This document shows, piece by piece, positions 44,720 to 53,964 of a DNA stretch of 64,000 nucleotides. The notes beneath the pieces were generated by a model. The model saw only the letters and a program-made list of their open reading frames with translations. It was not told the origin of the DNA and searched no databases. The stretch spans positions 35,371-99,370 of the forward strand of contig NZ_PCPG01000013.1 in assembly GCF_002979655.1 (NCBI RefSeq), in the 5' to 3' direction. The stretch is from Microbacterium sp. MYb45 (GTDB lineage Bacteria > Actinomycetota > Actinomycetes > Actinomycetales > Microbacteriaceae). The translations under genes and the position numbers were made by a program. Numbering within the stretch: the stretch's first letter is position 1; the number at the start of each line of letters is the position of its first letter.

Positions 44720-46840
44720 ATGACCTCCCTCGCTCCTGCCGACACCCGGGGCGCCGCGCTCGCCGCTCTGCGCGAGCTCGTCGGGCGCCCGGATGCCGAC
44801 TTCCACGACGGCCAGTACGAGGCGATCGAGGCGCTGGTCGAAGGGCGCCGGCGTGCGCTCGTGGTGCAGCGCACGGGATGGGGCAAGTCCGCGGTGTACT
44901 TCGTCGCGACGCTGCTGCTGCGACGTCAGGGCGCGGGACCGACCGTGCTCGTCTCGCCGTTGCTGGCGCTCATGCGCGACCAGATCGCCGCCGCCGAGCG
45001 GGCGGGAGTGCGTGCGGTCGCGATCAACTCGACCAACGCGCATGAGTGGTCCGACGTGCTCGCGCAGCTCGATCGCGACGAGGTCGACGTGCTGCTGGTG
45101 TCTCCCGAGCGGCTCAACAACCCTGCCTTCCGCGAGCAGCAGCTGCCGGCGCTCGTGCGTCGCATCGGGATGCTCGTGGTCGACGAGGCGCACTGCATCA
45201 GCGACTGGGGCCACGACTTCCGCCCCGACTACCGGCGGCTGCGTGATCTGATCGCGCAGATGCCGGCGGACGTGCCGGTGCTCGCGACCACCGCGACCGC
45301 GAACAGTCGGGTCGTGGCCGATGTCGCCGAGCAGCTCGGCAGCCTCCAGGCGGGCGAGGGCGACGCGGCGCCCGTGCTCACGATCCGCGGGCCGCTCGCG
45401 CGGACCTCGCTGCGTCTCGGCGTGCTACGGCTGCGCGACTCGGCGAGCCGCCTGGCCTGGCTGTTGAGTCACCTCGACGACCTGCCGGGGTCCGGCATCA
45501 TCTACACGCTGACCGTCGCCGCGGCGGTCGACACGGCCCGGCTGCTGCGTGATCACGGGCACGACGTCCGCGCGTACACCGGGCAGACCGACACCGACGA
45601 GCGCGCGGAGTCCGAGGGGATGCTCAAGCGCAACGAGGTCAAGGCGCTGGTCGCGACCAGCGCCTTGGGCATGGGGTTCGACAAGCCCGATCTGGGTTTC
45701 GTCCTGCACCTCGGTGCCCCATCCTCGCCTGTGGCCTATTACCAGCAGGTCGGCCGTGCCGGTCGAGCGAGCGAGAGCGCCGACGTGCTGCTGCTCCCCG
45801 GCGTCGAGGACCGCGACATCTGGCACTACTTCGCCACCGCGTCGATGCCCGACCGGGAGCGGGCGGAGCGGGTGATCGGCGCGCTCGGCGATGCGCCGAT
45901 CTCGACGCCGGCACTCGAGGCGATGGTCGACATCCGGCGGACGCCGCTCGAGCTGCTGCTCAAGGTGCTCGACGTCGACGGTGCGGTGCGACGCGTACAG
46001 GGCGGCTGGGTCTCGACGGGCGAGCCCTGGACGTACGACGAGGAGCGCTACGAGCGCATCGCCGCCGAGCGCCTCGCCGAGCAGCAGCACATGATCGAGT
46101 ACGAGCAGACCGACGGATGCCGCATGGAGTTCCTGCAGCGCTCGCTCGATGATGACACGGCCGCTCCCTGCGGGCGATGCGACAACTGCGCGGGCGGATG
46201 GTTCCCCCGCGAGATCGGGGAGTCGGCGACCACCCAGGCCGCGGAGTCGCTCGACCGGGTCGGTGTCCCGATCGAACCTCGTCGTGCTTGGCCCACCGGT
46301 GCCGATCGGTTGGAGGTGCCGGTCAAAGGCCGCATCCCCGCCGACGAGCAGGCGGGCGAGGGGAGGGCGCTGGCCCGACTCACGGATCTCGGGTGGGGAG
46401 GGGCGCTGCGCGAGCTCTTCGCCGCGGGGGCGACGGATACCCCGGTGACGCCGCAGCTGCTGCAAGCCTGCATCCGGGTGCTCGCCGGGTGGGGCTGGGA
46501 CGAGCGGCCGGTGGCCGTGGTCGCCCTGCCGTCGCGGTCGCATCCGCTACTCGTCGACTCGCTCGCGCGCGGCCTCGCCGACGTCGGACGACTGCCCTAT
46601 CTGGGGGCGCTCGAACCGGTCGGCGGCGGCCCGACCGGCCAGCCGGGCGGGAACAGCGTGTTCCGCCTCGGCGGCCTCTGGGATCGGTTCAGTGCCGAGC
46701 ACCTCGACGTTCCGGCGGGGCCGGTGCTTCTCGTGGACGACCTGGTCGACAGCCGGTGGACGATGACGGTCGCCGCCCGGGTGCTACGGCAGGCCGGCGC
46801 GACGCAGGTGCTGCCGTTCGCGCTGGCATTGCGCGGCTGA
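44720..46840 (+). CDS. RecQ-family ATP-dependent helicase with C-terminal PRTase-like domain
   Basis: 706 aa. RecQ motifs: Walker A lysine K56 (GWGKSAVYF), DEAH box D155-H158 in VVDEAHCISDWGHDFRPDY, motif VI QVGRAGRA, and the zinc-binding tail C-x2-C around PCGRCDNC. After that, residues about 510-706 are not HRDC/RQC but resemble a phosphoribosyltransferase, ending with LLVDDLVDSRWTMTVAARVL (D673-D674). ATG 44720 follows GGGGG; a GTG at 44702 is in frame. DNA unwinding in repair; role of the extra domain unknown. Confidence 0.9.
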   Translation: MTSLAPADTRGAALAALRELVGRPDADFHDGQYEAIEALVEGRRRALVVQRTGWGKSAVYFVATLLLRRQGAGPTVLVSPLLALMRDQIAAAERAGVRAVAINSTNAHEWSDVLAQLDRDEVDVLLVSPERLNNPAFREQQLPALVRRIGMLVVDEAHCISDWGHDFRPDYRRLRDLIAQMPADVPVLATTATANSRVVADVAEQLGSLQAGEGDAAPVLTIRGPLARTSLRLGVLRLRDSASRLAWLLSHLDDLPGSGIIYTLTVAAAVDTARLLRDHGHDVRAYTGQTDTDERAESEGMLKRNEVKALVATSALGMGFDKPDLGFVLHLGAPSSPVAYYQQVGRAGRASESADVLLLPGVEDRDIWHYFATASMPDRERAERVIGALGDAPISTPALEAMVDIRRTPLELLLKVLDVDGAVRRVQGGWVSTGEPWTYDEERYERIAAERLAEQQHMIEYEQTDGCRMEFLQRSLDDDTAAPCGRCDNCAGGWFPREIGESATTQAAESLDRVGVPIEPRRAWPTGADRLEVPVKGRIPADEQAGEGRALARLTDLGWGGALRELFAAGATDTPVTPQLLQACIRVLAGWGWDERPVAVVALPSRSHPLLVDSLARGLADVGRLPYLGALEPVGGGPTGQPGGNSVFRLGGLWDRFSAEHLDVPAGPVLLVDDLVDSRWTMTVAARVLRQAGATQVLPFALALRG

Positions 46841-46865
46841 GTCAGGGCCGGACCGGCGATCGGCG

Positions 46866-47633
46866 TCAGTCGTCGGCGGGCGCGATGCGGGGCGGCCACG
46901 AGGTCGCTCCGAGTTCCCGCGAGATGTTCCTGGCGGTCTCGCGCAACGCGTTCATGATCGCGTCGGAGGCCGGCGTCTGCGATGTCGGCAGCACGACCGC
47001 TACCGCCGCGACGATGTCGTTCGAGGCGTCGGCGACGGGGGCGGCGAGCGAGGACTCGCCCAGCACCGCTTCATCGAACTCGCCCGCGGTGCCGCGCTCC
47101 GCGATCGCCGGCAGCTCCAAGGTCAGGCGGGCGACGTCGGTGATCGTGTCGCCCGTGAGGCTGCGTAGCGGCTGCTCGAAGACGCTCTGCTGGAATCCCT
47201 GGTCGTAGGCGAGCAGCACCTTGCCCATCGCGGAGGCGTGCGCGGGGATGGCGACGCCGGTCTCGAGCATCTGCTGGCTGTCGTCGGGACGAAGGTTGTG
47301 GTGGATGACGAGCACGTCGGTGAAGTGGGGGGCGCCGAGCCGCACGGAGAGGTCGGTGCGACGAGCGAGCTCCTGCGTCCAGCGCATGGCCCGCGCGCGC
47401 ACGTCGAGGGTGTCGAGGTACACGTTGCTCAGGCGCAGCAGCGTCGGCCCGAGCATGTAGCGCTGGCCACCGCGCTCCTTCGCGACGAGGCCGTGCGAGC
47501 GCAGCGACTTCACGATCCCGTGCACGGTCGACGGCGGCAGGCTGAGGGCTGCGGCGAGGTCGGTGATGCCGAGGTGGCGTGCTCCCTGGAGCAGTTCGAG
47601 GATCTTCGCCGCGCGGTCGATCGCCTGGATCAC
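46866..47633 (-). CDS. IclR-family regulator (probable dha operon regulator)
   Basis: 255 aa from GTG 47633, which has an AAGGAGG RBS; the frame extends upstream without homology. Winged HTH ([20 protein letters not shown]) then IclR effector domain. Divergent from dhaKLM, so it most likely controls DHA kinase synthesis through the 47686-47700 palindrome that overlaps the dhaK -35 (inference). Confidence 0.9.
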   Translation of the reverse strand: MIQAIDRAAKILELLQGARHLGITDLAAALSLPPSTVHGIVKSLRSHGLVAKERGGQRYMLGPTLLRLSNVYLDTLDVRARAMRWTQELARRTDLSVRLGAPHFTDVLVIHHNLRPDDSQQMLETGVAIPAHASAMGKVLLAYDQGFQQSVFEQPLRSLTGDTITDVARLTLELPAIAERGTAGEFDEAVLGESSLAAPVADASNDIVAAVAVVLPTSQTPASDAIMNALRETARNISRELGATSWPPRIAPADD

Positions 47634-47685
47634 GGGGGAGCCTCCTTCCGGTGCGTCGTCGAGCCGGTGCGTGTGCCGCCGGTCT

Positions 47686-47725
47686 TCAAGATGATCTTGA
47701 CAACCCGGCAGGCTCCGAGCATATT
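47686..47725 (+). promoter_or_regulatory. dhaK promoter with overlapping operator
   Basis: TTGACA (47697-47702), 17 bp, CATATT (47720-47725): a near-consensus sigma-70-type promoter. The perfect palindrome TCAAGAT-G-ATCTTGA (47686-47700) covers the -35, a classic repressor position. A second dyad CTTTCG-N7-CGAAAG (47742-47760) lies just downstream of the expected start, about 30 bp before the ATG. Confidence 0.75.
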
Positions 47726-47789
47726 CGACATTAACGAATTGCTTTCGGATTGCGCGAAAGAAATCCCGAGGATCAAAGGAGATCGAACG

Positions 47790-48782
47790 ATGAAGAAGCT
47801 CATCAACGCCCCCGAGGACGTTCTCGTCGAATCCCTGAAGGGGGTCGCGCTCGCTCACCCCGAGCTCTCCGTCGACCTGGAGAACCACGTCATCACGCGG
47901 GCGACGCCCAAGGCGCAGGGCAAGGTCGCGATCGTGTCCGGCGGCGGTTCGGGCCACGAGCCCCTGCACGGCGGCTTCGTCGGCACCGGGATGTTGGATG
48001 CCGCCGTGGCCGGCGAGGTCTTCACCTCCCCGACGCCGGACCGTGTCCAGGTCGCCACCAAGGCCGTCGACCGCGGGGCCGGCGTGCTCCACATCGTGAA
48101 GAACTACACCGGCGACGTGCTGAACTTCGAGATGGCCGCCGAGCTCGCCTCCATGGAGGGGATCGAGGTGGGCAGCATCACGGTAGACGATGACGTCGCC
48201 GTGCAGGATTCCCTGTACACGGCAGGTCGCCGCGGCGTGGGTCTGACTGTGCTGCTCGAGAAGATCGTCGGTGCCGCCGCGGAAGAGGGCCGCGACCTCG
48301 CCGCTGTCGTGGAACTCGCCAAGAAGGTCAACGGCCAGGGTCGCTCGATGGGCATGGCGCTCACCAGCTGCACGGTTCCCGCCGCGGGCAAGCCCACCTT
48401 CGACCTCCCCGACGACCAGATGGAGATCGGCATCGGCATCCACGGTGAGCCCGGTCGTCATCGCGAACCGCTCGCTCCGGCATCCGACATCGCCCGGCAG
48501 CTGGTGGAGCCGATCCTCGCCGACATCGATGCCGCGGGCCCCGCGATCGTGATGCTCAACGGCATGGGCGCGACACCGCTGATCGAGCTGTACCTGATGT
48601 ACGCCGAGGTCGCGGCGATCCTCGAGAAGTCCGGGGTGCAGATCGCGCGGAACCTGGTCGGCAACTACATCACCTCGCTCGACATGGCGGGCTGCTCGGT
48701 CACGGTGCTCAAGGCGGATGACGAGCTGCTGCGCCTGTGGGACGCCCCGGTGAACACCCCCGGCCTGCGGTGGGGTGCGTGA
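47790..48782 (+). CDS. dhaK: PTS-dependent dihydroxyacetone kinase, DhaK subunit
   Basis: 330 aa from ATG 47790 (AAAGGAG RBS). Substrate-binding subunit: [16 protein letters not shown] and H218 in GIHGEPG, the histidine that binds DHA as a hemiaminal in the E. coli enzyme, at the same number. Works with DhaL and DhaM to convert DHA to DHAP in the cytoplasm. Its stop overlaps the dhaL start by one base. Confidence 0.95.
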   Translation: MKKLINAPEDVLVESLKGVALAHPELSVDLENHVITRATPKAQGKVAIVSGGGSGHEPLHGGFVGTGMLDAAVAGEVFTSPTPDRVQVATKAVDRGAGVLHIVKNYTGDVLNFEMAAELASMEGIEVGSITVDDDVAVQDSLYTAGRRGVGLTVLLEKIVGAAAEEGRDLAAVVELAKKVNGQGRSMGMALTSCTVPAAGKPTFDLPDDQMEIGIGIHGEPGRHREPLAPASDIARQLVEPILADIDAAGPAIVMLNGMGATPLIELYLMYAEVAAILEKSGVQIARNLVGNYITSLDMAGCSVTVLKADDELLRLWDAPVNTPGLRWGA

Positions 48783-49426
48783 TGGCGGCTGTCGACACCG
48801 CTGTGCTCGCCGACTGGGTCTCCCGTTTCGGCGCGGCTGTCACGGAGAAGCGTGACTGGCTCACCGAACTCGACTCGGCGATCGGCGACGCCGACCACGG
48901 CGCGAACATGGCCCGCGGGATGAGCGCGGTGAGCGAGAAGCTCGGGGCGAGCACTCCGGCCACGGTCGATGAGCTGCTGAAAACCGTGGGCATGACGCTG
49001 GTGAGCTCCGTGGGCGGGGCGAGCGGACCGCTCTACGGCACGTTCTTCCTGCGGATGGGGATGGCGGCCGGTGCCGTGTCGGAGCTCGACGGGCCGGCGC
49101 TCGCCGCCGCCCTGCGCGCAGGACTCGACGGCATCGTGGCGCGAGGGAAGGCCGAGGCGGGCGACAAGACGATGTTCGACGCGATGGCTCCGGCCGTCGA
49201 TGCACTCGACACCGCGCTCGCCGGAGGTGCGTCTGTCGTCGATGCCGCGAGGACCGCAGCGGATGCGGCCGCGGCCGGCCGCGACGCCACGCTCCCGCTC
49301 GTCGCCCGAAAGGGCAGGGCCAGCTATCTCGGCGAACGCAGCGCCGGGCACCTCGATCCGGGAGCCGCATCGACGGCGATCCTGTTCGACACGCTCGCCG
49401 CAGCGGTGGAGGGCAGCGCCGGATGA
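48782..49426 (+). CDS. dhaL: Dihydroxyacetone kinase, ADP-binding DhaL subunit
   Basis: 214 aa, eight-helix DhaL fold. The Mg-ADP motif DSAIGDADHGANM carries the three aspartate/histidine positions and VGGASGPLYGTFF the nucleotide loop. It holds ADP as a bound cofactor, rephosphorylated by DhaM. Overlaps the next gene by 4 bp. Confidence 0.95.
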   Translation: MAAVDTAVLADWVSRFGAAVTEKRDWLTELDSAIGDADHGANMARGMSAVSEKLGASTPATVDELLKTVGMTLVSSVGGASGPLYGTFFLRMGMAAGAVSELDGPALAAALRAGLDGIVARGKAEAGDKTMFDAMAPAVDALDTALAGGASVVDAARTAADAAAAGRDATLPLVARKGRASYLGERSAGHLDPGAASTAILFDTLAAAVEGSAG

Positions 49427-51927
49427 TCGGCATCGTCGCCGTCTCCCACAGTGCACGGCTCGGGGAGGCGGCCCTGGAGCTTGCCCTGCAGATGGTGCAG
49501 GGCGGCGGGGTGCGCGTGCAGGTCGCCGCCGGCGCGGGAGTGGACGGCGACGGCACGCCGATCCTCGGGACGGATGCAGTGGCGGTGGCCGCCGCGATCG
49601 ACGAGCTCGCGGCGGACTGCGACGGCGTCCTGGTCCTCATGGATCTCGGATCGGCCGTGCTGAGTGCCGAGCTCGCACTCGAGCTGCGTGCGAGTGACGT
49701 GCCCGTGCGCCTCGTGCCGGCTCCGTTCGTGGAGGGGCTGCTCGCCGCGGTCGTCTCCGCCGCGGCGGGGGGCGGGCTGGACGCGGTCGCGGCGGAAGCG
49801 ACCGCCGCACTCGGCGCGAAGACCGGGCAACTCGGGGTGCCTGACGACGCGGCGCCGTCGCCCGACGCCGAGCCCACATCCGGTGTCGCAGAGGATGGGG
49901 GGCCGACCGGCGAGGAGATCGTCCGACGGGTGCGGGTGCGCAATCCGCTGGGCATCCATGCGCGCCCCGCCGCGCTGATCGCCGAAGCCTCGGCGGGGGC
50001 CGATGTGCGGCTGCGTCGTCTACCCGACGGTCCCGACGCGCCGGCCGCGAGCCTCTCTCGACTGCTGATACTCGGGGCTCGGCAGGGCGACGAACTGGAG
50101 CTGGTCGCGCGCGGCCCGGAAGCCGACGCGGTGCTGGAGAAGCTGTCCGCGCTGTTCGACGACGGCTTCGGCGAGGGGACGGACGAAGCAGCACCGACGG
50201 CGGCTGCGGCGGCCTCGGGATCCACCGCCCCGCTCTCCGACGCCCCGGCGCCCGTCATCGCGTCCGGCGCGGTGTTGCGGGGCCGCGGTGTCAGTCCCGG
50301 TCGCGTGGCCGCACCGCTCGTGCACCTCGCGCCGGCGGTCGGCGAACCGGAGGCGGGCGAGGTCGTCGCTTCGGCCGACCGCGACGCCGAGGTCTCGGCG
50401 ATCGAGTGGGCCGCCGTGGCCGTGGCGGATCAGCTGCGCGCACGGACGTCTCAGGCGACGGGGGAGACCAGGGCGATCCTCGATGCGTCGCGCCTGCTGG
50501 CCTCCGACCCCGAGCTGGTCTCGGAGGCGACGGCGCTCGTCCGGTCGAAGGGCCGCAGTGCGGCGCGCGCGATCTGGGAGACCGCAGCGGCGCACGAGAA
50601 GGGTGTCGCCGCGCTGGGAGGCCGGATGGCGGAGCGTGTCGCCGACATCCGCGACGTGCGGGACCGGATCATCGCCGAGATCCTCCAGGTCGACATGCCC
50701 GGGGTGCCCGAGCGCGATGAACCGTTCGTGCTCGTCGCGACCGACCTCGCGCCCGCCGACACCGCGGCCCTCGCCGGAGGGCACTGCGTCGCGCTCGTCA
50801 CCGAGCAGGGCGGGCCGACTTCGCACACCGCGATCATCGCGCGATCGCTCGGTCTTCCCGCCGTCGTCGGCGTCACCGGCGCGGTCGGCATCCCGGTCGG
50901 CTCGATGCTCCTCGTCGACGGCGGGCGCGGCACGGTCGAGGTCGATCCGCCCGCCTCCCGCGTCGCCGAAGCAGAGGCCGCCGCGACCGCCGTGGAGTTC
51001 GACGGATCCGGGCGTCTCGCCGACGGGCACCGCGTGGCCCTGCTGGCGAATGTGGGCGGTGCTCCGGATGCCGTGAACGCCGCGGCGGCACGGGCGGAGG
51101 GCGTCGGCCTGTTCCGCACCGAGTTCTGCTTCCTCGACCGGACCGAAGCGCCGACGGTCGAGGAGCAGACCGCCGCCTACCGCGGTGTCCTGGCCGCATT
51201 CCCCGATCGCAAGGTCGTCGTGCGCACGCTGGACGCGGGGAGCGACAAGCCCCTCCCGTTCGCGAACTCCGACGAGGAGGACAATCCGGCGCTCGGCGTG
51301 CGGGGACTCCGGATCGCGCGCCGCCGGCCGCAGCTGCTCGCGGACCAGCTGCGCGCGCTCGCGCTCGCCGCCACCGCGGAGTCGGCCGAGGTCGAGGTGA
51401 TGGCCCCGATGGTGGCCACCGTCGAAGAGGCCAGGGAGTTCGCCGATCTCGCGCGTGCGGCGGGGATCGGCCGCGTCGGCATCATGATCGAGACACCGTC
51501 GGCGGCACTTCTCGCCGCCGAGCTGTTCGAGGTGGTCGACTTCGTGAGCCTCGGAACCAACGACCTCGCGCAGTACACGCTCGCCGCCGATCGGCTGCTC
51601 AGCGACCTGGGTGATCTGAACGATCCGTGGCAGCCCGCGGTGCTGCGCCTGATCGGCGTGGTCGGAGCGGCGGGGCGTGCGGCGGGGAAGCCGGTGGGTG
51701 TCTGCGGAGAGGCGGGTGGGGACCCGACCCTCGCTCCGGTGCTCGTGGGGCTCGGGGCCACCTCGCTCTCGATGACCCCGAGGTCGCTCGGACGAGTCGC
51801 GGAGGCGCTCCGTGATGTGACCGAGGAGGGGTGTCGTCGCGCCGCCGAGGCCGTGCTCGAGGCCGCCACCGCGGACGAGGCCAGAGCCGTGGGCGCCGCC
51901 GCTCTGCAGCGTGCCGATGCTCGGTGA
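49423..51927 (+). CDS. dhaM: DhaM-HPr-Enzyme I fusion (DHA phosphotransfer protein)
   Basis: 834 aa in three parts: EIIA-man-like DhaM domain (1-130, phospho-site H9 in VAVSHSARLG), HPr domain (about 165-250, H179 in NPLGIHARP), and Enzyme I (about 285-834, H468 in GGPTSHTAII, active cysteine C761 in GVCGEAGG). All phospho-histidines are present, so PEP phosphate can pass EI to HPr to DhaM within one chain to DhaL-ADP. E. coli DhaM has an incomplete EI; here EI appears full length. Confidence 0.93.
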   Translation: MIGIVAVSHSARLGEAALELALQMVQGGGVRVQVAAGAGVDGDGTPILGTDAVAVAAAIDELAADCDGVLVLMDLGSAVLSAELALELRASDVPVRLVPAPFVEGLLAAVVSAAAGGGLDAVAAEATAALGAKTGQLGVPDDAAPSPDAEPTSGVAEDGGPTGEEIVRRVRVRNPLGIHARPAALIAEASAGADVRLRRLPDGPDAPAASLSRLLILGARQGDELELVARGPEADAVLEKLSALFDDGFGEGTDEAAPTAAAAASGSTAPLSDAPAPVIASGAVLRGRGVSPGRVAAPLVHLAPAVGEPEAGEVVASADRDAEVSAIEWAAVAVADQLRARTSQATGETRAILDASRLLASDPELVSEATALVRSKGRSAARAIWETAAAHEKGVAALGGRMAERVADIRDVRDRIIAEILQVDMPGVPERDEPFVLVATDLAPADTAALAGGHCVALVTEQGGPTSHTAIIARSLGLPAVVGVTGAVGIPVGSMLLVDGGRGTVEVDPPASRVAEAEAAATAVEFDGSGRLADGHRVALLANVGGAPDAVNAAAARAEGVGLFRTEFCFLDRTEAPTVEEQTAAYRGVLAAFPDRKVVVRTLDAGSDKPLPFANSDEEDNPALGVRGLRIARRRPQLLADQLRALALAATAESAEVEVMAPMVATVEEAREFADLARAAGIGRVGIMIETPSAALLAAELFEVVDFVSLGTNDLAQYTLAADRLLSDLGDLNDPWQPAVLRLIGVVGAAGRAAGKPVGVCGEAGGDPTLAPVLVGLGATSLSMTPRSLGRVAEALRDVTEEGCRRAAEAVLEAATADEARAVGAAALQRADAR

Positions 51928-52075
51928 TCGCACCGCATATGCGTGCTCCGGCATGTGCAGAATCTCATTCTGATCGCGACGTGGAACGAGCGCCTCAGAT
52001 GCCCGGGGCGAGGCTCTAGGCTCTGCTGCACGGGGGTGCGCCGATGCCGGCGCCGAGTGTGGATCGGAGTGGGAC

Positions 52076-53371
52076 ATGTCGCGGTCGAGGACGTTCGTGC
52101 AGGGCCTGATCGGTGTGGTCGCGGTCGGGGCATTGGCGGCTCTTTCCGGGTGCGCTCCGACTCCGCAGTCCACGCCCACACCCGAGCCCACGGCCGCGCC
52201 GGAATCCCCGGCTCCCGACCCGTATGCCGGACCCATCGCCTTCGTCGGCGACGAGCTGGACTGGTTCCTGCTGAGTGCCGAGGAGATCTCCGGTCTGCTT
52301 CCCGATGTGGGTGACGTCAGCCCGGCGGTGCCCTCCCTGATCCAGGTGTCCGACGGGGGCGGCTACGAGCCGGATCCCTCCATCTGCAACGCGGTCTACG
52401 CCGAAGCCTCGCTGGGCTCCATCGGTGCACGGTCCGTCACGTGGACGACGACCGTTTCCGAAGGGCGAGACGGCTGGCTCCACGTGATGCAGTTCGCCGA
52501 TGAAGCGGCCGCCACGGCGCGCATGGACCAGTACGCCCAAGCCGCGGAGCAGTGCGGTGAGTTCACCTTCGGCGGGGCGCCTTCTTCCTTCGCCTCGTCG
52601 ACGGCCGAGGGCGACGGGGGCGTCCGCGCCATCGCCGGATCCCTGGTCCTCACCTACCCGGGCGGCGACGGTCACTCCCTCTACAAGACCTACTCCTCGG
52701 TCGGAAACGTGGTCGTCGAGATGTGGCAGCCCTTCGCGGGCGAGCCCGCGTTCGACACGGAGGCCGCCGCAGCGCTGCTGCGCGATCGCGCGAGCGAGGC
52801 GCGGGCGAAGCTGATCGACGAGCTGACGGAGAACCCGCCCGTTCCCGTGGACGTCCCCGCCGCCGACGCCGCGGCGCCCTGGAGCGAGTGGGAGATCACG
52901 ACGGCGGGGGTCGGCCCGGTGCGCCTGGGCGTCGAGCTCGATGAGGCCATCGCCGCCGTGCCCGGAGCTCGGGTCGCGGAGCCCGAGTGGCCGGGGGCGC
53001 CGACGCGATTGATCTCGGCCGATGGGTCGGCCTCGCTGGTGCTCTGGACGCAGGACGAGTCGACCGTCGTCGCCGGGGTCTCCGTCGGCATCGCGAACGT
53101 CGCAGGGGACCTGACCCACGATGGCGCGTCGCTTCCGTCCGCCGGCGGTGTGCGAGTCGGCGATCCCCTGAGCGCCGCGGCAGCCGCCTTCCCCGAGGGG
53201 ACGGCACTGCGCATCGTCTCGTCGGGCGAGTACTTCTACGAGTGGTCCAGCCGCGAGGGCGTCGTGATGCGGTTCCGCCTCGATCGTGACTCGACGGCCG
53301 ACGCAGCCGCGGTGATCACCGGCATCACGGTCGACGACGCCACGCTCGCTAAGCCGCTGGTCTTCGGCTGA
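52076..53371 (+). CDS. Secreted lipoprotein with PknH-like sensor domain
   Basis: 431 aa. Signal peptide with lipobox LSGC (C26), then a Pro/Thr-rich spacer. Residues about 60-265 resemble the PknH-like extracellular domain family (cysteines in SICNAVYAEAS and AEQCGEFTF could form a disulfide); residues about 280-431 form a second domain with repeated GVRVGDPL/GPVRLGVEL pattern. Anchored outside the cell. No partner kinase nearby; ligand unknown. Confidence 0.87.
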   Translation: MSRSRTFVQGLIGVVAVGALAALSGCAPTPQSTPTPEPTAAPESPAPDPYAGPIAFVGDELDWFLLSAEEISGLLPDVGDVSPAVPSLIQVSDGGGYEPDPSICNAVYAEASLGSIGARSVTWTTTVSEGRDGWLHVMQFADEAAATARMDQYAQAAEQCGEFTFGGAPSSFASSTAEGDGGVRAIAGSLVLTYPGGDGHSLYKTYSSVGNVVVEMWQPFAGEPAFDTEAAAALLRDRASEARAKLIDELTENPPVPVDVPAADAAAPWSEWEITTAGVGPVRLGVELDEAIAAVPGARVAEPEWPGAPTRLISADGSASLVLWTQDESTVVAGVSVGIANVAGDLTHDGASLPSAGGVRVGDPLSAAAAAFPEGTALRIVSSGEYFYEWSSREGVVMRFRLDRDSTADAAAVITGITVDDATLAKPLVFG

Positions 53372-53406
53372 CCCGCGTGCGGCGAAACGCCGCGGACCAC
53401 CCTTCT

Positions 53407-53428
53407 TTACTGACCGAGCGGTCAGTTA
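53407..53428. promoter_or_regulatory. PaaR-type operator 2 (paaI-paaR promoter)
   Basis: TTACTGACCGAGCGGTCAGTTA contains the perfect dyad ACTGACCG-AG-CGGTCAGT, the most symmetrical of the three sites. It lies 56 bp before paaI, whose operon includes the TetR gene, so autoregulation is expected. Confidence 0.85.
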
Positions 53429-53483
53429 GTATGGGCCTGTCGGGCGCTGCTGCGGTGGCATCCGCGCGACGAGGAGGTCGACG

Positions 53484-53912
53484 ATGACGGATGCGACGCC
53501 GCAGGCCACGGACGCCGTGCGCCCCAACCGCGCCATGATGGAGCGCGATCGTGCGTCCGCCTCGCTGGGCCTCGTCGTGGAACGCGATGATCCCGGACAC
53601 GCCGTGGTCTCGATGCGCGTGCGCGACGACATGACCAACGGGTTCCACATCACCCATGGCGGCTTCGTCTTCGCCCTGGCCGACACGGCCTTCGCGATCG
53701 CCTGCAACGAGGACGATCGGGTCACGGTGGCTGCGGGCGCCGACATCTCCTTCCTGAAATCCACCGTCTCCGGACAGACGCTGACCGCGACGGCCGTGCG
53801 GCGCACCCGCAGCGGCCGCTCCGGCATCTACGACGTGACGGTCGTCGACGAACTCGGCGATCCGGTCGCGGAGTTCCGTGGTCGCTCGCGCACCACCGAC
53901 CAGACCTACTGA
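53484..53912 (+). CDS. paaI: Hotdog-fold hydroxyphenylacetyl-CoA thioesterase
   Basis: 142 aa, standard PaaI length, with the hotdog motif FHITHGGFVFALADTAF that carries the catalytic aspartate. Family knowledge: PaaI hydrolyses ring-hydroxylated phenylacetyl-CoA dead ends and frees CoA. Upstream of the TetR regulator on the same strand and controlled by a PaaR-type site. Confidence 0.93.
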   Translation: MTDATPQATDAVRPNRAMMERDRASASLGLVVERDDPGHAVVSMRVRDDMTNGFHITHGGFVFALADTAFAIACNEDDRVTVAAGADISFLKSTVSGQTLTATAVRRTRSGRSGIYDVTVVDELGDPVAEFRGRSRTTDQTY

Positions 53913-53964
53913 CCCCGTGCTGCCGCTCCCGGCCGACAGCGCGATCCGATGCGAGACTGTGGGG

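Noticed and set aside
50020..52236. 738-aa open frame antisense to dhaM
   Set aside because: Same GC-bias artefact; the + strand encodes intact DhaM, HPr and EI domains.
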